Shown in pieces: positions 13,561-26,180 of a stretch of DNA of 64,000 nucleotides. Positions within the stretch are counted from its first letter, which is position 1. Each line of letters opens with the position of its first letter. The stretch spans positions 1,256,065 through 1,320,064 of the forward strand of contig OZ018416.1 in NCBI GenBank assembly GCA_963969595.1, read 5' to 3'. The notes beneath the pieces were generated by a model, which was not told the DNA's origin, made no database searches, and saw only the letters and a program-made list of their open reading frames with translations. The position numbers and the translations under genes are program-made. The stretch is from Neckera pumila (Eukaryota > Streptophyta > Bryopsida > Hypnales > Neckeraceae).

Positions 13561-16500
13561 TCGGGTCAAGAACGATGACAGAGACCCACGCGTACCGGTA
13601 ACTTGACTTTAGTTTTTGAGATTCCAAGCTTTGAGCCTGAGAGCAGCCCCACGCCTACTGGGTACAATGGGACGGCGAGTGAGGGCTTGCCGGTTCCTTT
13701 GTAGCCTGCCCGCGCAGTGTGTGCCAGTTGCTCCCCACGCCAAGACGGGAAGGTCATATTGCCTTGAGCTCCACAAGCCCCCCAAGACTGCCAGCAGTGT
13801 TAAGTCGAACATTTCAAGGCACTTTTCTCATCATTCTAGTGTTTATCATGGTTGTCTCATCTGAAAAAAAGACAAAAAGACAAATACCACGCCACGAGCT
13901 AGATTCTGGTCTGGCCGTGTGCTCTGCAAAAAATTGGCCGTGCCCAGCCATTTCTGGGCCCGGGCCGTGCATGCAGTAGGGCACCAAATGTGACCGGGCT
14001 CGGCCATTCCCCGGGTCTGCGCCACATGCCGAGTGACTGTGGGGCTGCTCTGAGAGACTGGATCAAGCGTGGCGGCAGAGTGGCAGGCGAACAGCACGTG
14101 TCTAGATGCATTCCTGAAGCATCAGAAAGTACTGTGATGTGGTTCCAGCTTATGTGATGACTTAATAGCGAAGCTTTTCATTCTTTAACATATCTTATTA
14201 CTCGAGCATGCAGTCCCTTCAGGTTCTGTTTTTTAATGGTTTATCATTGGGATGCAAATGGATGGTTTGATCTTTTCGTTGCAGATGACGCACAGATTCG
14301 AACACCCGACGGAGACCAGCTACGACTTGAGCAACGCACCAGTTGTGCCTTTTTCGCTTCCATTATGCGAAGCGCACTCGCCGCTTCTGCTCCAATAAAA
14401 TATAGAATATGGGATTTTAATTTGGACCATGCCAAATAATGGATCATACTTTCGGACCCTCCCACAGATGCACACGTCGAGAAGACAATCATTTCTCTTA
14501 CTAAGTCCAATCTGGTGTCGATAGCGGCTTGGCGTTACACTTGGCTCGATAGAACAGCGTATCGTACCCCGGAACGTACCCAATCATGCGAAACATGCAA
14601 ATCTGTTTCGGTTTGTTGGTTTAATTTCTTTTTACACAATTGACACAAAGCAGAGCGTTTTAAAACCGACTTACGTGGATAGTGTAGCCTAGCGTGACGA
14701 AGCTTGTATAGAAGAAACTCGTCATAAGCTCTATTTTGTTAATTTAACTTAGCGCAATTCCAGTAAAATGGTGCCGTGGACCCTGAAGCGAGGAAAGAGA
14801 TAAAATGGTTTACGGAGCCTGGAGGGGATGGGGTGGAAATCCCAACTTAACGGTGCACAATGCAATCTGCATTGTGTGGATAGAATGCAATCTGCATATC
14901 TATCGACACATCAAACTAGTGATATCCATACCTTAAATTAGGGTGTGTTTGTTTTGTTTTGTTTGTTAAGTTGCCAGCTCCAGAATTGTGAGTCCCCTTG
15001 CTGTGTTCTTGATACTGTCGTAAAGCTCTCTACAAAGAGGAGTGCATGGACTTGTTTCATGATGTTTGGATCTCTGGTGTAAAAGTTATGAATTTTTTAA
15101 AATTATCTTTGAATTAGAAAAAATGAATTAACGTGATTGAATTAAAGCTTTTATGAATTAAAAAATAAGTTGTTTGTTTGCTTGTTTTCTTTAATACACT
15201 AAGATTTCAGAAACTATGAGTCATCCAGCCGCATTCTTGGTACCACTAGAAGCTCTCCGTAAGAGGGGTGTATGGGCTTTGTTTTGTGGCATTTGGATTT
15301 GAAAATGAGTAAAAGTTATCGATTATTGAATTATTTTTAAATTGAACAATTAAATTAAATTTTATTTTATTTTGAAAAAATCATAATTTTCAGATCGCAT
15401 TTCCAAATGTCACGAAACAAAGCTCTTGCACTCCTTGCTGCATAAAACTTTCTATTAATATCAAGAACACAACCTCTCACACCATAACAAAGTCCTTGCA
15501 CTCCTTAGTGCATAAGAGAGTGTTGAATCTTAAAGTTTCAACAAATTCACAAATTATTTTATTTTTAAGTTGGCTGTGGCTGCGGCAACGGCACAGGGCA
15601 GTGAGGGCACACTAGTATTTGTGAAAATGGCACATGGAATACCGCCAATGAAATTATTAAACGCGATTAACCTTCCATCCTCGGTATTGTAGCGGCCTAG
15701 CAGGAAGCTGAACCAAGTAGCACGCACAGAAGCGGCGGCGCCTCGCAGGAGTCGCAACACATTCTCCTCCAGCAAAGTAGAGATAATTACAATCCAGCAG
15801 TCCAGCTCATCTGTACGAAGGTCTCCACGTAATATCAAATGAATTTCGTTTCATTTCAACTCAACGGGTCAAAAGTAGTAGACCCCGAAACGTCTACTCC
15901 GGCTCGGTGCAGATAGTTACGAACTATTTGTATTGTTCAGACACGAGTAAACTTTCACATACACCGAAGTCAACACAGCAGTGTTCGGGAAAACAAAACC
16001 GGCGGCTAAGTTAAGGTAGTTCAAAGTTACCGGGTGGATTTGGGAAAACTGAACCCGGCTGAAAACATCCGGAAAAGACCGACCGGTGAAGAAATCTACA
16101 AAATTAGTAAAGAATAGAGAAAATCACCGGACTCGGTACTTGAAAAAACAGTTCAGGATGGGAAATTGGGAATTAAAAGGAGAATTGCTGGTAAAGCTCA
16201 AAAAATATTACGAACACTGCGCAGAAGACGGAGCAGCTCACGAAGTGCTCTGACAGACTCGAGTTTTCGGAGAGAACCTTCCTGCGGTTTGGGATATTAT
16301 ATTATAATAATGTCATTTTACGGCCAGTACTAGGGTCCCGAGCAATATGGATTGATTTCAGTCTGAGGAAGCCGTGTTCAGGATTCTTAATAAGAACAAG
16401 AGGTTGGAAGTAGACAGTTTCACGATAACAGGCTTTCAATCGCAAAGGACTGCACTCGAGATCGATTACACGTACAGAAGGAGTGTTCAATTCAAGCAGG

Positions 16501-16816
16501 AACGAGACTGAGGAGGGATATACTACGCACTGTTATTGCATTATTCTGTCGTTGCATTATTTTTGTACGTTGGAAGCTAGAATCTTTCCATCATTTTTTT
16601 TCAGTATTCGTCACTCGAGCTCCAACCTCGAGTCGTAGTGATCCATTCCACGTACCACTGACGAACTGGACTTGGGATTGATGTACTGCTAGAATTATAG
16701 AGATTGCATGCTTTTCGTACGTACTGGAAGCTAGCGTCCTTGGGTTTCTTCACGTGGATTTTGTAAGTACCTTGACGTAGTACGAATCCATTCAATTCAG
16801 CCGTCTGTTGAAAGTC
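13561..16816. other. GC-richer region upstream of DUF3455 gene
   Basis: The composition rises well above the flanks, as around the gene that follows, but no convincing gene was found. An open frame on the minus strand at 15554-15838 (94 codons) has reasonable composition and no family match; I would not call it. Ordinary upstream DNA and decayed repeats are the simplest reading. Confidence 0.45.
14985..15530. repeat. Direct and inverted repeats around 15.2 kb
   Basis: Two direct units, near 14985-15080 and 15215-15300, share AAGCTCTC and GCATTTGGAT-type motifs. Two more, near 15395-15470 and 15480-15530, are inverted relative to them (CAAAGCTCTTGCACTCCTT and CAAAGTCCTTGCACTCCTT). The arrangement is a compound fold-back; I do not recognise the family. 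Confidence 0.5.
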
Positions 16817-16828
16817 GTAATAAATAGA
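16817..16828 (+). promoter_or_regulatory. Possible TATA box of DUF3455 gene
   Basis: The sequence GTAATAAATAGA lies about 90 bp before the start codon in a GC-richer setting. If used, transcription would start about 30 bp downstream and leave a short leader. This is inferred from motif and spacing only. Confidence 0.35.
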
Positions 16829-16916
16829 GCTCTCTGATCAGGGAGTACTATTGCAGTTTCGAAACAGGGGACTGAAATCAGACTGAACCCAGATCGAAGC
16901 CAGGCTAGCTCCTAGA

Positions 16917-18300
16917 ATGGCGTTAGCACTAGCATCTCGAGTGTTGATTCTTCTCTCCCTGGCACTGTGTGTGTTTGCTTCCCGGGACTTGAAAACTTAC
17001 ACCGCGACCAACAACACGCTTCAAGTGCCGGAGGTCATCGAGGTTCCCGCGAACTACAAGCTGAAGGTTTTGTTGCTCGCCGTTGGCGACCAGTATTACC
17101 GATACAATGGCACCGATTGGGTGAATTACAGTGCCAAGGCACGGTTGTACGAGAAGAAGAAGGAGATTGGTCGACACTATTATTTGAAGCACCCGGACAG
17201 TGAGGGCGGGCAGCCCACCTGGGAAACGCTTCCTTCTCTCGGCGTGCCGGAAAGTTTGGTCACGGGGGTGGCAGTCGCACGCGTCACGGTCGATGAGGAT
17301 AGCATTGCTTGGGTGCTCCTTAGGGCCACTAATAACGAAGGAAGCAAGTAAGTACAAGATCGATCTACTCTAACTTGTCAAATTCATTGATCGATACATA
17401 CTGCCCGTAAATTCAAAACTATGTCCTAGATAGCGTTAGTAGATTTGAAGTGATTTAGATGCTTGTCTATATGTACTAAAAACCTGTACTAGATAACCGG
17501 TCGAGACTCCGACATGGCCCGCAATTAGAACGCAGCCATTGATGGCTCTGAAGCACGGATGTTGACAGCACAAAGTTATGACAGGCACAGGGCAATGAAT
17601 TCGCCATGGATGTATTCACTCACAGTTCGCCACATAGTCATTGATGATTAGATTCGTTAAAATGGCATGTTTCAGAGCGACAAAATTGTGACATTCAAGT
17701 GCTCCGATCTTTGAAGCACTAAAGTGGACAGCACAGAGTAATGAAATTGAAAATTGGATGTAGCCACTCACAAGTCACCACACAGTCATTGATAGTTAGA
17801 TTCGTTAAATTTGCATGTTTCAGAGCTAAAAAATTGTGGCATTCAAATGCTCTGAGCTTCAGAAACTAGGATATCACAGGAAGAACGGGAGGTCGATACC
17901 GGGGGGAATTTTTTTCAACGTGTAACTTCACCCCCCTGAAATTTCTGTTTGAAGTAAGATTTGGAGGGGTGAAGTTACACGTTGAAAAAAATACCCCCCG
18001 GCTATCGACCTCCCGTTCTTCCTGTGGGATTTGAGTACACTTGGGATTTCAGATAGGCGTCTCTGGACATTTCGCCGTTTTAGCAAATTTGACGGTGTTG
18101 ACGTTGAAAGCACAGGGGTATGGATGCTAATTAGTGCAAGTTGTTGATGCTCCGGCAGGAAGTATTTCGGAGCTGTGGACTACATTCAGCGTTTCAACAC
18201 TGTCAGTGGTCTGCCACCAAGCTCCACACCAGGTGCGAAGAAGGGGGACGTCTATGTGTCCGGTTATACCGCAGACTATGCTTACTATGTTAAACGTTGA
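16917..18300 (+). CDS. Secreted DUF3455 protein, two exons
   Basis: The gene is two exons, 16917-17347 and 18159-18300, encoding 190 residues. The 811-bp intron has a strong donor (CAA|GTAAGT) and acceptor (GGCAG|GAAG), and splicing keeps the frame. Residues 1-21 form a signal peptide with a hydrophobic core and V-F-A before the cut, so the protein probably enters the secretory pathway. The rest matches the DUF3455 pattern from memory: YYRYNGTDW at 60-68, PTWE at 100-103, IAWVLLRATNNEGS at 130-143, YIQRFNTVSG at 152-161 and YTADYAYY at 180-187. The family occurs in bacteria, fungi and some plants, and its biochemical role is not established. The full domain length and absence of stops suggest a working gene, the only one I see here. 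The intron contains repeats and a fold-back element. Confidence 0.88.
17540..17865 (+). repeat. 148-bp tandem repeat in DUF3455 intron
   Basis: Two units 148 bp apart share CATTGATGATTAGATTCGTT / CATTGATAGTTAGATTCGTT and GCATGTTTCAGAGC. A third begins at about 17845 and is broken by the fold-back element at 17875. A fourth, diverged copy lies beyond the stop codon at 18630-18720. Confidence 0.75.
17875..18026. mobile_element. 152-bp fold-back element in intron
   Basis: The arms are nearly perfect inverted copies. The left reads CACAGGAAGAACGGGAGGTC and the right GACCTCCCGTTCTTCCTGTG, and the match continues through CAACGTGTAACTTCACCCC and its complement. Only about 30 bp separates the arms. 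I found no clear target duplication. In the pre-mRNA it would form a hairpin with arms of about 60 bp. Confidence 0.82.
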
Positions 18301-18629
18301 GCAAATAGTCTAAGTATTGGATTTCTGAGTAGATTTCCGGATCATCTACTCGAGTGATTGAAGAGCTTCGAACGATCGATTTAAGCAGGGCTCCTTCAAA
18401 CTGGAGTGGTTTTCCCCAGCTAGCTTTGGCCAATTTCGCAGGATTGTGTAGAAGTTGGGATTTGTGTTGCAGTTGGGATTGTGAAGATTGAGAGTAGTTC
18501 TGAGAGGCCTACTGTACCCTGAGCTGGAAGGGAATTGATCGCAATTTGAACTGAACTTCGTGTGCATTGGAAGTGTGTTCCTATCTGTTACTGAATTAGT
18601 GAATTCCTTTCATCTCTGTTAAAGCCTTG

Positions 18630-18720
18630 AAGAGTGTTTGTAGTCAAATTCGTTAAATTGACATGTTCCTGAGGCTGAAGTTGTGACGCAGCTTAAGTGC
18701 TCGGAGCTCTAAAACTAGGA
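18630..18720 (+). repeat. Downstream copy of the intron repeat
   Basis: The segment has ATTCGTTAAATTGACATG followed by text like the intron units and ending AAACTAGGA, in the same order as at 17800-17873. It lies about 330 bp beyond the stop codon and suggests that the repeat array once extended past the gene or was copied with it. Confidence 0.6.
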
Positions 18721-18907
18721 CAAGTGCAGAGATGAGGTTCAACGGGCGCCCTGGAATTGCGTGCCGATACGACTCTAGAAATTCCGCCATTCTTACTAAT
18801 TTGAGGGCATCTTGTTGAACTTTAGTTTCTAATTGATAAAAAAAAATAGCGCGGCATGTAAGGTTTTCTACTTCATGTTTATTCCGTAAGACACTACAGA
18901 TAAAATA

Positions 18908-19151
18908 GGCCAGAGAGGACTGACCCCTCTATTGCCCCCATCAAAGGGTAAATGTAAAAACTGCCCCCTATTTTGTGCCGCTTAAATTTTGTATTTCTTC
19001 AAGTCTCCTAGCTAATTCGGGGCCTCTGATTGCAAACATGAATTCAAAAATTGCAAATTTTATCAAATGTGGCAAATAAAGAATTTTAGTGTTTTTTGCA
19101 AAATTGCAAGGGTAAAACTCGGGGCAATAGAGGTGTCAGTTCTCCCTGGCC
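18908..19151 (+). mobile_element. 244-bp MULE-type MITE, 9-bp TSD
   Basis: The termini are inverted: GGCCAGAGAGGACTGACCCC on the left, and a right end whose complement is GGCCAGGGAGAACTGACACC; the match runs about 30 bp to GCCCC. A perfect 9-bp duplication GATAAAATA lies at 18899-18907 and 19152-19160. A 9-bp duplication with G-start termini is the mark of Mutator-like elements. A second copy lies at 37521-37752. No coding capacity. Confidence 0.88.
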
Positions 19152-19206
19152 GATAAAATACTCACAAATTTCATAAAATACTTACAGATTTGATAAAATA
19201 CTCAAT
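19152..19206 (+). repeat. 20-bp tandem repeat, three units
   Basis: Units starting ATAAAATACTCACAAATTTC, ATAAAATACTTACAGATTTG and ATAAAATACTCAATAG follow each other directly after the MITE. The first overlaps its target duplication, so the MITE landed at the edge of a small array. Confidence 0.7.
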
Positions 19207-21059
19207 AGTGTGATGTAAGAGTTGATTGTAATGAAGACTTCGTATGTAGTTTGTATGTTACGAAGTAACAAAGTTTTAATAACAAAATTATAAAGTGTGA
19301 CAGAAAAGTTGTTCGTAGCCCAAAAAGAACTTTCATGCCAATTACTAAAGAATCTTGAAAAACATTTATTTAAATAAAAATAAAAATTCACAGATAAACT
19401 TTATTAAATTTACTTTATAGCAATAACTGTTTTAAATTTTTTTATTAAATTTTTTTTTATGCAAGTGTATTATTTGTACCACAATATGTCCAAATTTGTT
19501 AAAAATCTCTAATTCTACAATTAGCTATGGAGATTTTTGAAAGTGTCTGAAACATTTTGAGACATTGAGAGCTATTATACACGCAAGTACATAATCATTT
19601 TATGTTTGACTAACTATGTTTAGAGGAAAATTAGTTCTAATATGTATAACAACCATCAAAAGATTATGTATAATAGGATCATTGTAAGAAGTACTTCTAC
19701 TATTTGTTGTGTTTTTTATTTTGTGTCTTTTAGTATTTTTTGTACTACAAATCTCCTTCAATCTCTTAAGGCTATAGAACGTGAAATCTAGACAATTGAT
19801 TGGACTTTAGATTTTAACAATATGTGATGTTCATCATTGCATACCAATACTTAATTCACAATAAAAACAATCCATATTGATAGATTGGAGGCGCTATAGG
19901 CCCCCACTAGTACTATTGAGTCTTCTTGCAGACCCTAAAATATAGGTTTGAGCCATATCAATGTTGCAATTTATGCTAAAAAAATGAGACTTTCACATTT
20001 CTCTTTTTAAAGTTAGAATATATACTTGAAGGATTTACTTTAAAAGTGGCTATTTTTCCCAACTAAGAGCAAAGAAGGAAGATCAAAGCTAAAACTAAAA
20101 AAAAACATTTTTAGTTCAACATAAGTTCAACATGAATATAGCTCACTTTATGCCAATGCAAAACGCATTTAAAACATGATTTTGGAATTCCTTCTCTCAA
20201 GAAGGTATATTTCTATTAGAAGAGCTACTTTGAAATAAACTTTGAAGTCCTTTATTTAACTCAATTTTCAATATTTTTTGAAAAAATCAACAACTTTGGG
20301 TATAGATTGTTTATTGCAACATCACAAATTCACAACCATTGATATTGGCATTTTTCAATTCCATTTAATGAAATTCTTAACATTTTAGTGTTTTGAATTA
20401 TTCTCTATTTCTTTCTACTTACTCATTTTTTCTCAAATGTTGTACAATTCAAAATGATCTAAATTTTTTCAAGCATATATCTAACTTGCCTTGAAGAATG
20501 AACCTTGACTCTAACCACCAACATGGACATTTTTTCATACAAATGTGACCTTGTGAAATGTAGCATTGGAAAAAATTTCAGCCCTCCAGAAGGTCATCGA
20601 GGAATTGATTTTTTAGACCCTGCAACGGCCAAACTAGTATACTACAAGATCCTATGGTTGTAGGTGTCTAAAAATATCTTCTTTCTAGACTTTTGGCACT
20701 TGTCCTAGAAATAAAAATTTTAGAGCATTTTGGGTGAAAACATAGTTAATCACTCAACCTTTAGGGATTAATCAATTTGACATTCACCATATAGAATTCA
20801 ACATTTTGAAGATTCAACATGAGTGACTGTTTAACCTTTAAAACAAAACCAATTGTAATACATACCAAACCTCTTTTTTTATTGAAAGATTTTTTTCTTG
20901 ACAAACCTTGATTGGAGTTCTGGGCATATACACTCTATGACCATTAACTGAAAAATAAATATTGATATCCAATTTATCAACTTTTAAGGTGCAATGAATC
21001 TTTTACTAATAATAAATTAAGAATTAGAGCAATTGACAAATTAAATAGCATTATAAAAA
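19207..21059. other. AT-rich intergenic, no gene
   Basis: No gene or RNA is recognised. Near 20760-20775 the text CCTTTAGGGATTAATC resembles the right end of the long-arm TTAA family, so a decayed copy probably ends there; its left end could not be placed. Confidence 0.45.
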
Positions 21060-22345
21060 ATCTGAGGCCTCTAGAGCACCGCTTTGCAGCCCTTTGAGGG
21101 CCCCAAAGTTTTGTTTTTATTTCGCTTAGGAATTTTTTTCCTCCCTTATATTCACTTGGCTTCTGTCAGATGAATATCATCGGTTTGAAATCCAAATACA
21201 AGTGTTTAATAATCAGGGTTAAGGTATTCTAATTCACCGTAACCTTGATTTTTAAATAATTTAAACTTAGATGCACCTTGTACACTAAATAAGTTATGGA
21301 AAACAAGCAAATGTCCAAAGGATTCCATTAACCATCTACCTCCCAGTTTTTTTTTATGACAGTGTGAAACACTTATTTCATGGATATTTAGTGAGATTGA
21401 GGATGAAAATAGAAGCACTATACAAGTTGAGTAGTAGTAGTGAACACAATCCATATGAGATATGTAAATTAGGTTTAAGGAGCTCAACCACTCATAGTTA
21501 AGTCAAATGCAGGAATTGTGTTAAAAGTTAAATTTTAGACCTCATTTAGGTATAGTAGAATAACTGTTTTGAAAAGACTTTGAATTAAGCTAAATTTTAT
21601 CTTCAAAAAAATAGATTTGAGGTTGTATAATTGTATAATTAAGCTAAATTTTATCTCCAAAAATAGATTTGAGGTTCATAGCCTCTACCTAAAAGTTATA
21701 AACAAAATTTAGAGAAGGTACTTGAAAATGTCAAAAAAATTGTCCCATCCAACCCCTTTCAGAATTTTATCTATAACTTTTAGTTGGAGTCTCAAAATCT
21801 CAAACGGATTTCTGGAGATAAAATTTAGATTAATTATACAACCTTTTTAGTTCAAAGTTTTTTCAAGATAGTTATTCTGTTATACCTAAATGAGGTCTAA
21901 AATTTGGCTTTTAACACAATTCCTGCATTTGGCTTAAGTATGAGCGGCTGAGTTTCTATAATCCTAATTTACATATCCCATATGGATTATTTGACCCATT
22001 TGTATAAATAGCTTCTTTTCTCATCTTCAAACACCCTAAACTAAGTGCTTTAGAAGCTATTTGGAAAACGTAAGAGTTCTTTTATTAGTTTGGCAACTAG
22101 CTGAAAATCCACTTCATTTTGCTTAATTTCATTGAACTTGATTATTTGCCAATTAATCACCATATATGCTCATGTGACTGATTATTAAATAGACTTCTAC
22201 TATACCTTCATTATTGAAGTCCTAACGTCTTTTGTGAAATTCACACTTTGACAATGCATTATGGCTATATGCCCCTACTAACTTTCAAGCGATTGATAGA
22301 TTGGTTTGGTTACTCTAGAGCGGCCCTCCAAAGGGCTGAGAATTT
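21060..22345 (+). repeat. Dispersed repeat A, copy 2
   Basis: The copy matches 10145-12425 without the 730-bp insertion. Its fold-back core is at 21500-21960 (CTCATTTAGGTATAGTAGAA against TTCTGTTATACCTAAATGAG), and the end block near 22320 has GAGCGGCCCTCCAAAGGGCT. It serves as the empty site for the element at 11488. Confidence 0.68.
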
Positions 22346-24861
22346 TTCTAATGCGTGATGTTTGTTATTGCAAATTTTTTTCTTGAAACTATCTAAGCAT
22401 TCAAAACAAATAGTGTTAATTGAAGCATGATATACCGTGGTTGTATAATTTTAGGCTGTCCTTGTACAATTTGGCTCTAATTCTAGCAATGGCTTATCTA
22501 AAGTAAGTAAATTTATGTACCTTTTTGTTGTTTTAAAAAAAATACATAACATGCAAAAGATAGAATTATTAAACTATGCTTAAGAATCAATTTGGATTTT
22601 GAGGGTAATGTGATTGCAGTATGAAATTAATAAAAATTTGCAAATGTATTGGAGTCTTTCTAACTTATGATGTTGCATGTCAAATGAGCTATAGATCCCT
22701 AGAAGAAAAATTCTTCTTAATGGTTATTTGTTTTAATAAAATACAAAAAGTTAATGTACAGTTGCACTTGGTTAAAGTAGTCTTAGTAAATTTACTCAAG
22801 TATATAGGTGTAGGTAAATTGCACACTATAATATACAAATTGCCATGATGCACTTCATAGATCCATTGTATGCTTGGTTTGCACTAGTTTTGCATCAAAG
22901 TTGCACTATTTGTAGTAAAATTTGTACTAGGATATGTTCCCCTTTTCCATTGATAATTCATGACCTTCAAGAAAAAAATTCAAGAAAATTTACCCTCATA
23001 ATTTGTATAAAATAAAATTTAAAAAATAAAATAAACTTTAAAAATGAATCTAAGATTTTGAACTTCTAAATTTAATATAAAAAATCAAATAAATCTTAAA
23101 ACATTATGAATTTATAAAATAAAATTATTGAAACTATACAATATTATATCAAAAACTTAAAAATGATCACAATAGTCTTCAATGAGATCTCTAAATCTAG
23201 TGTGCACCATGCACCATAACAAAGCACTTTTTCTATGCACTTTTTAAAATTTTGAACACTTAATTTCTAATTTTGAGCTTAGGTTGCAATTAGGTTTGTT
23301 ACCTTTTACTTTCTTGAATTTTAGTTTGTCAAACTAAAAAGGTTGTGGGGAGTACCAAGACAAAGACCCTCAATTGGAACCTAAGCTTGAATTTTCTTTG
23401 TAATTGTTGATTCAACCTCTTCTGCCGTTGGACCTTGTACCACCACAATAAAGTTTACAAGAAGCCGGACCTTCTCAACCACCAAACCAACCTTTTATGG
23501 AGTAACAAAACTTTCAATGTGACGTTCAACAGCCAAAAAAGTAACATTTGAGGATCTCAATGATTATCAACAATGAGGTGAAAAGAGTATACAAAAACGG
23601 GTAGCTACACTTCAAATCATTATGAAAAAAATTCCATAATGGTTGTGCTTCTTTGGATTCAAAGTTAAATTGAGTAAGATAAAGGACTTCAAAGTTATTT
23701 TAGAGTAGAGAATCCATAACTGTCCAGAAACAAAAACTCCCCATAACTTTTGACTCATTGATCAAAATGGAATGATTTAAAGCTTTCCACGTATATATAA
23801 ATCTAATAAATCAATTTCAAATTTTTAATTTTTTGTAAAAAGTGATTTTTTTAATCTTCCCGGACTGCCCAAGTTGAGAAATAAACTATATATCATGCAA
23901 TAACTTTTGATTCATATTTTACGTATGAAAGATATTCCTTGTCCCCACCTTTTGTAAAAGTTTCATCGCAAAATATACAAATCTCTAGTCATACGTACTT
24001 GCCCAAATTTCTATGCTGCCAAAAAACACATGTTGGTCCTTTATGGGTAAAAATAAGGGGAGAGAAACACCTTTGTCAACAATGTTATTTTGAATTGAAT
24101 GTTGGGGTTGTACTATTGTTATGTTGGCGTTATGAACAAGCGCTATGTTAGGACTTAAGGTTTGGCATTGTTGTGTTTTGAAGGTTTGGGTGCTTGAGGT
24201 ATCTTGTTGGATGTTGGTCGCTTGAGACATCATGTGCTTCAAAGATCGACAGAAAAAAATCTTTGGATAGTAAAACTGTGGATGGTAAAAGTTTAGCACG
24301 GCTTCGGTTTTGTCTGACGCGTGTTTTGTCTGGAGCTTCATGTGTTTGGAGATATGTTTGAGTGTATTTGATTGGTGCTATGTATCATTGATTTATTTGA
24401 TCCGTTGAACTGTGCATTTGGTTTTCTGATTTGGTGTCTTGGGGGAGCACTATTTCTCACCCTTCAAAAAGCGGCTATTCATTAGTCTGGTTCGTTCTGA
24501 CCTCTGCTGTCCCTCCATGGCGATGGGCGATGGGCGATGCGCAAGCATGGCTATGCGTGCGCCTATATTTTGTTGCATCAGTGGTTCAGCCCTCAATGTT
24601 TCATGGCCGCGCTAGGGTTCTTTGGCAGCATTTTTAGGGCTTCTAGGCATTGTTAAGGATTCTGCAGGCAATTGAATCTCATGACTTAGATTTTAGGCTG
24701 CAATCTCTTGCACTTTTAATTTTTTTCAATGGAAACATTCAAAACTGAAAGTACCTATGAGTTACAAACACAATTTGAATTATTGGAATCAAAAATGCTA
24801 TGAAATTGTGTGGTGATATTTTTGGAGCATAAATCCTAAACCGTCTTAAACTTTGATTTGG
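22346..24861. other. AT-rich intergenic, no gene
   Basis: I see no supported gene. The part at 23930-24640 is less AT-rich and has longer open frames, but none resembles a known family and codon structure is not convincing. Confidence 0.45.
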
Positions 24862-26180
24862 AAACATTTATAAAAATTGGATTCCAAAATGAATTCTATA
24901 AGTGCTTTTTGGCAAAAGATTCTATAATTGCCCAAAACACAAGATTGTCCTTAACCCCTAAAGGACCATGGTGATTTTCCTATAAAAAAACATTCAAAGT
25001 TGTCATTTCTATTGCAAAGAGAACAAAACTTAAAATTTTTTTTGATTGGCATATCAAACAGTAAGATCTTATATTTGACTAGTATATGAATATGTGGAAG
25101 GAATTTCAAAAACTTTGGATTTGTAGACTGTAAGATATATGCATTTAAAATGAAGAAAATAAGTTTTGTGCACCATCCTTGCTTGACTCGATTCTTTGGC
25201 TTTGAATCTTTTTAGTTCAATTTTTTTAGGGTTTAGATTTTGATTTTCTACTTATTTGTATGAAGTAGTTGAATTGAGAATCAGCCTAAAAATATTTAGG
25301 AAAAAAAGCACTTAATTTTTAGTCACCCAAAATTTTTTAGGTAGAGGTTGGTTCAAGATTGAAGGAAAAAATAAATTGTTTATAGCTTTTACATAGAATT
25401 GAATCACAATAATTCCAATGTTGAGATTGTTCTAGCAAGAAAGTCTAACCTTGTACAACAATTTTTTGTGAAGAATTCTAAAAAAATTGCATTGAAAACT
25501 GAATTCTACAAGTTATTTTTTCAAGAAGATGGTTAGATTGCTCCAAAAACTAAGATTGCCCATAACTTTCTCATAATTAGTCCAATTTGAATGAAACAAA
25601 GCTTCACATATATACAAAATATAATGTTTAAGAAAAAATGTGGAAGAAAAATTTATTGACTTTTTGTGAATTTTTGGGAACCACCCGTTGAACTCCATTT
25701 TTCCTTTTTGAGCCATAATTTTTGCTTGCAAGCATCAATTTTAATAAAAAATTATATATTTACTATAATATTGCAAAAATACACATTTTGAAAAAATCCC
25801 ATAAAATATCACTAAAAAATGAGACAGTAGGAACTTGCCTCGACCCATATTGTATCCCAAGGGGACAAATGGTCCTTTAGGAATTAACTTTCTCATAACA
25901 AATCCAAATGGAATGAATAAAAGCTGTCTATAGTTACACATATATAACAGATGAACAAAAATAAATCGAAATTGTCTGGATTTTGGTTAATTTTTTTGGC
26001 TATCCCATGTACCCTATTGTGAGTTTATTTGAGTATAACTTCAGTTCCTGGGCATCGATTGAAAGTAAATTATTGACAAACACAGAGCGCATCTATTTTG
26101 CTCTTTTTAAAGAAGGGTTTGAAAGATTAGGACAAAAATTTTGGCAGTAGGTTTAGAGTTTAGGGATTCAATTAGATCTT
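24862..26180 (-). mobile_element. Outer TTAA element, split by nested copy
   Basis: The left part (24862-24950) and right part (25888-26180) match consecutive interior blocks of the TTAA family; copy 2, read in reverse, has the same text unbroken at about 5270-5340 (AAGATTGTCCATAACATTCT). The right end near 26170 (TTTAGGGATTCAA) is degraded. The element was therefore a target for its own family. Confidence 0.65.
24951..25887 (-). mobile_element. TTAA-flanked TIR element, copy 3, nested
   Basis: TTAA at 24951-24954 is followed by CCCCTAAAGGACC. The right end GGTCCTTTAGGAA is followed by TTAA at 25884-25887. The flanks rejoin into the interior of another family member, so the insertion site was a single TTAA-like tetranucleotide that was duplicated. 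Length is 937 bp and there is no coding region. Confidence 0.78.

Noticed and set aside
15554..15838. Minus-strand gene of 94 codons
   Set aside because: No family resemblance, no splice context and only modest length in a GC-richer region.
16929..17357. 142-codon minus-strand frame opposite DUF3455 exon 1
   Set aside because: It is a shadow of the coding exon; the plus-strand protein has a signal peptide, a known domain and valid splicing.
17867..18035. Target duplication for the intron fold-back element
   Set aside because: GGATAT on the left and GGATTT on the right are similar but not placed as a consistent duplication.
24431..24637. Plus-strand frame in a less AT-rich patch
   Set aside because: No recognisable domain and no start or splice context.
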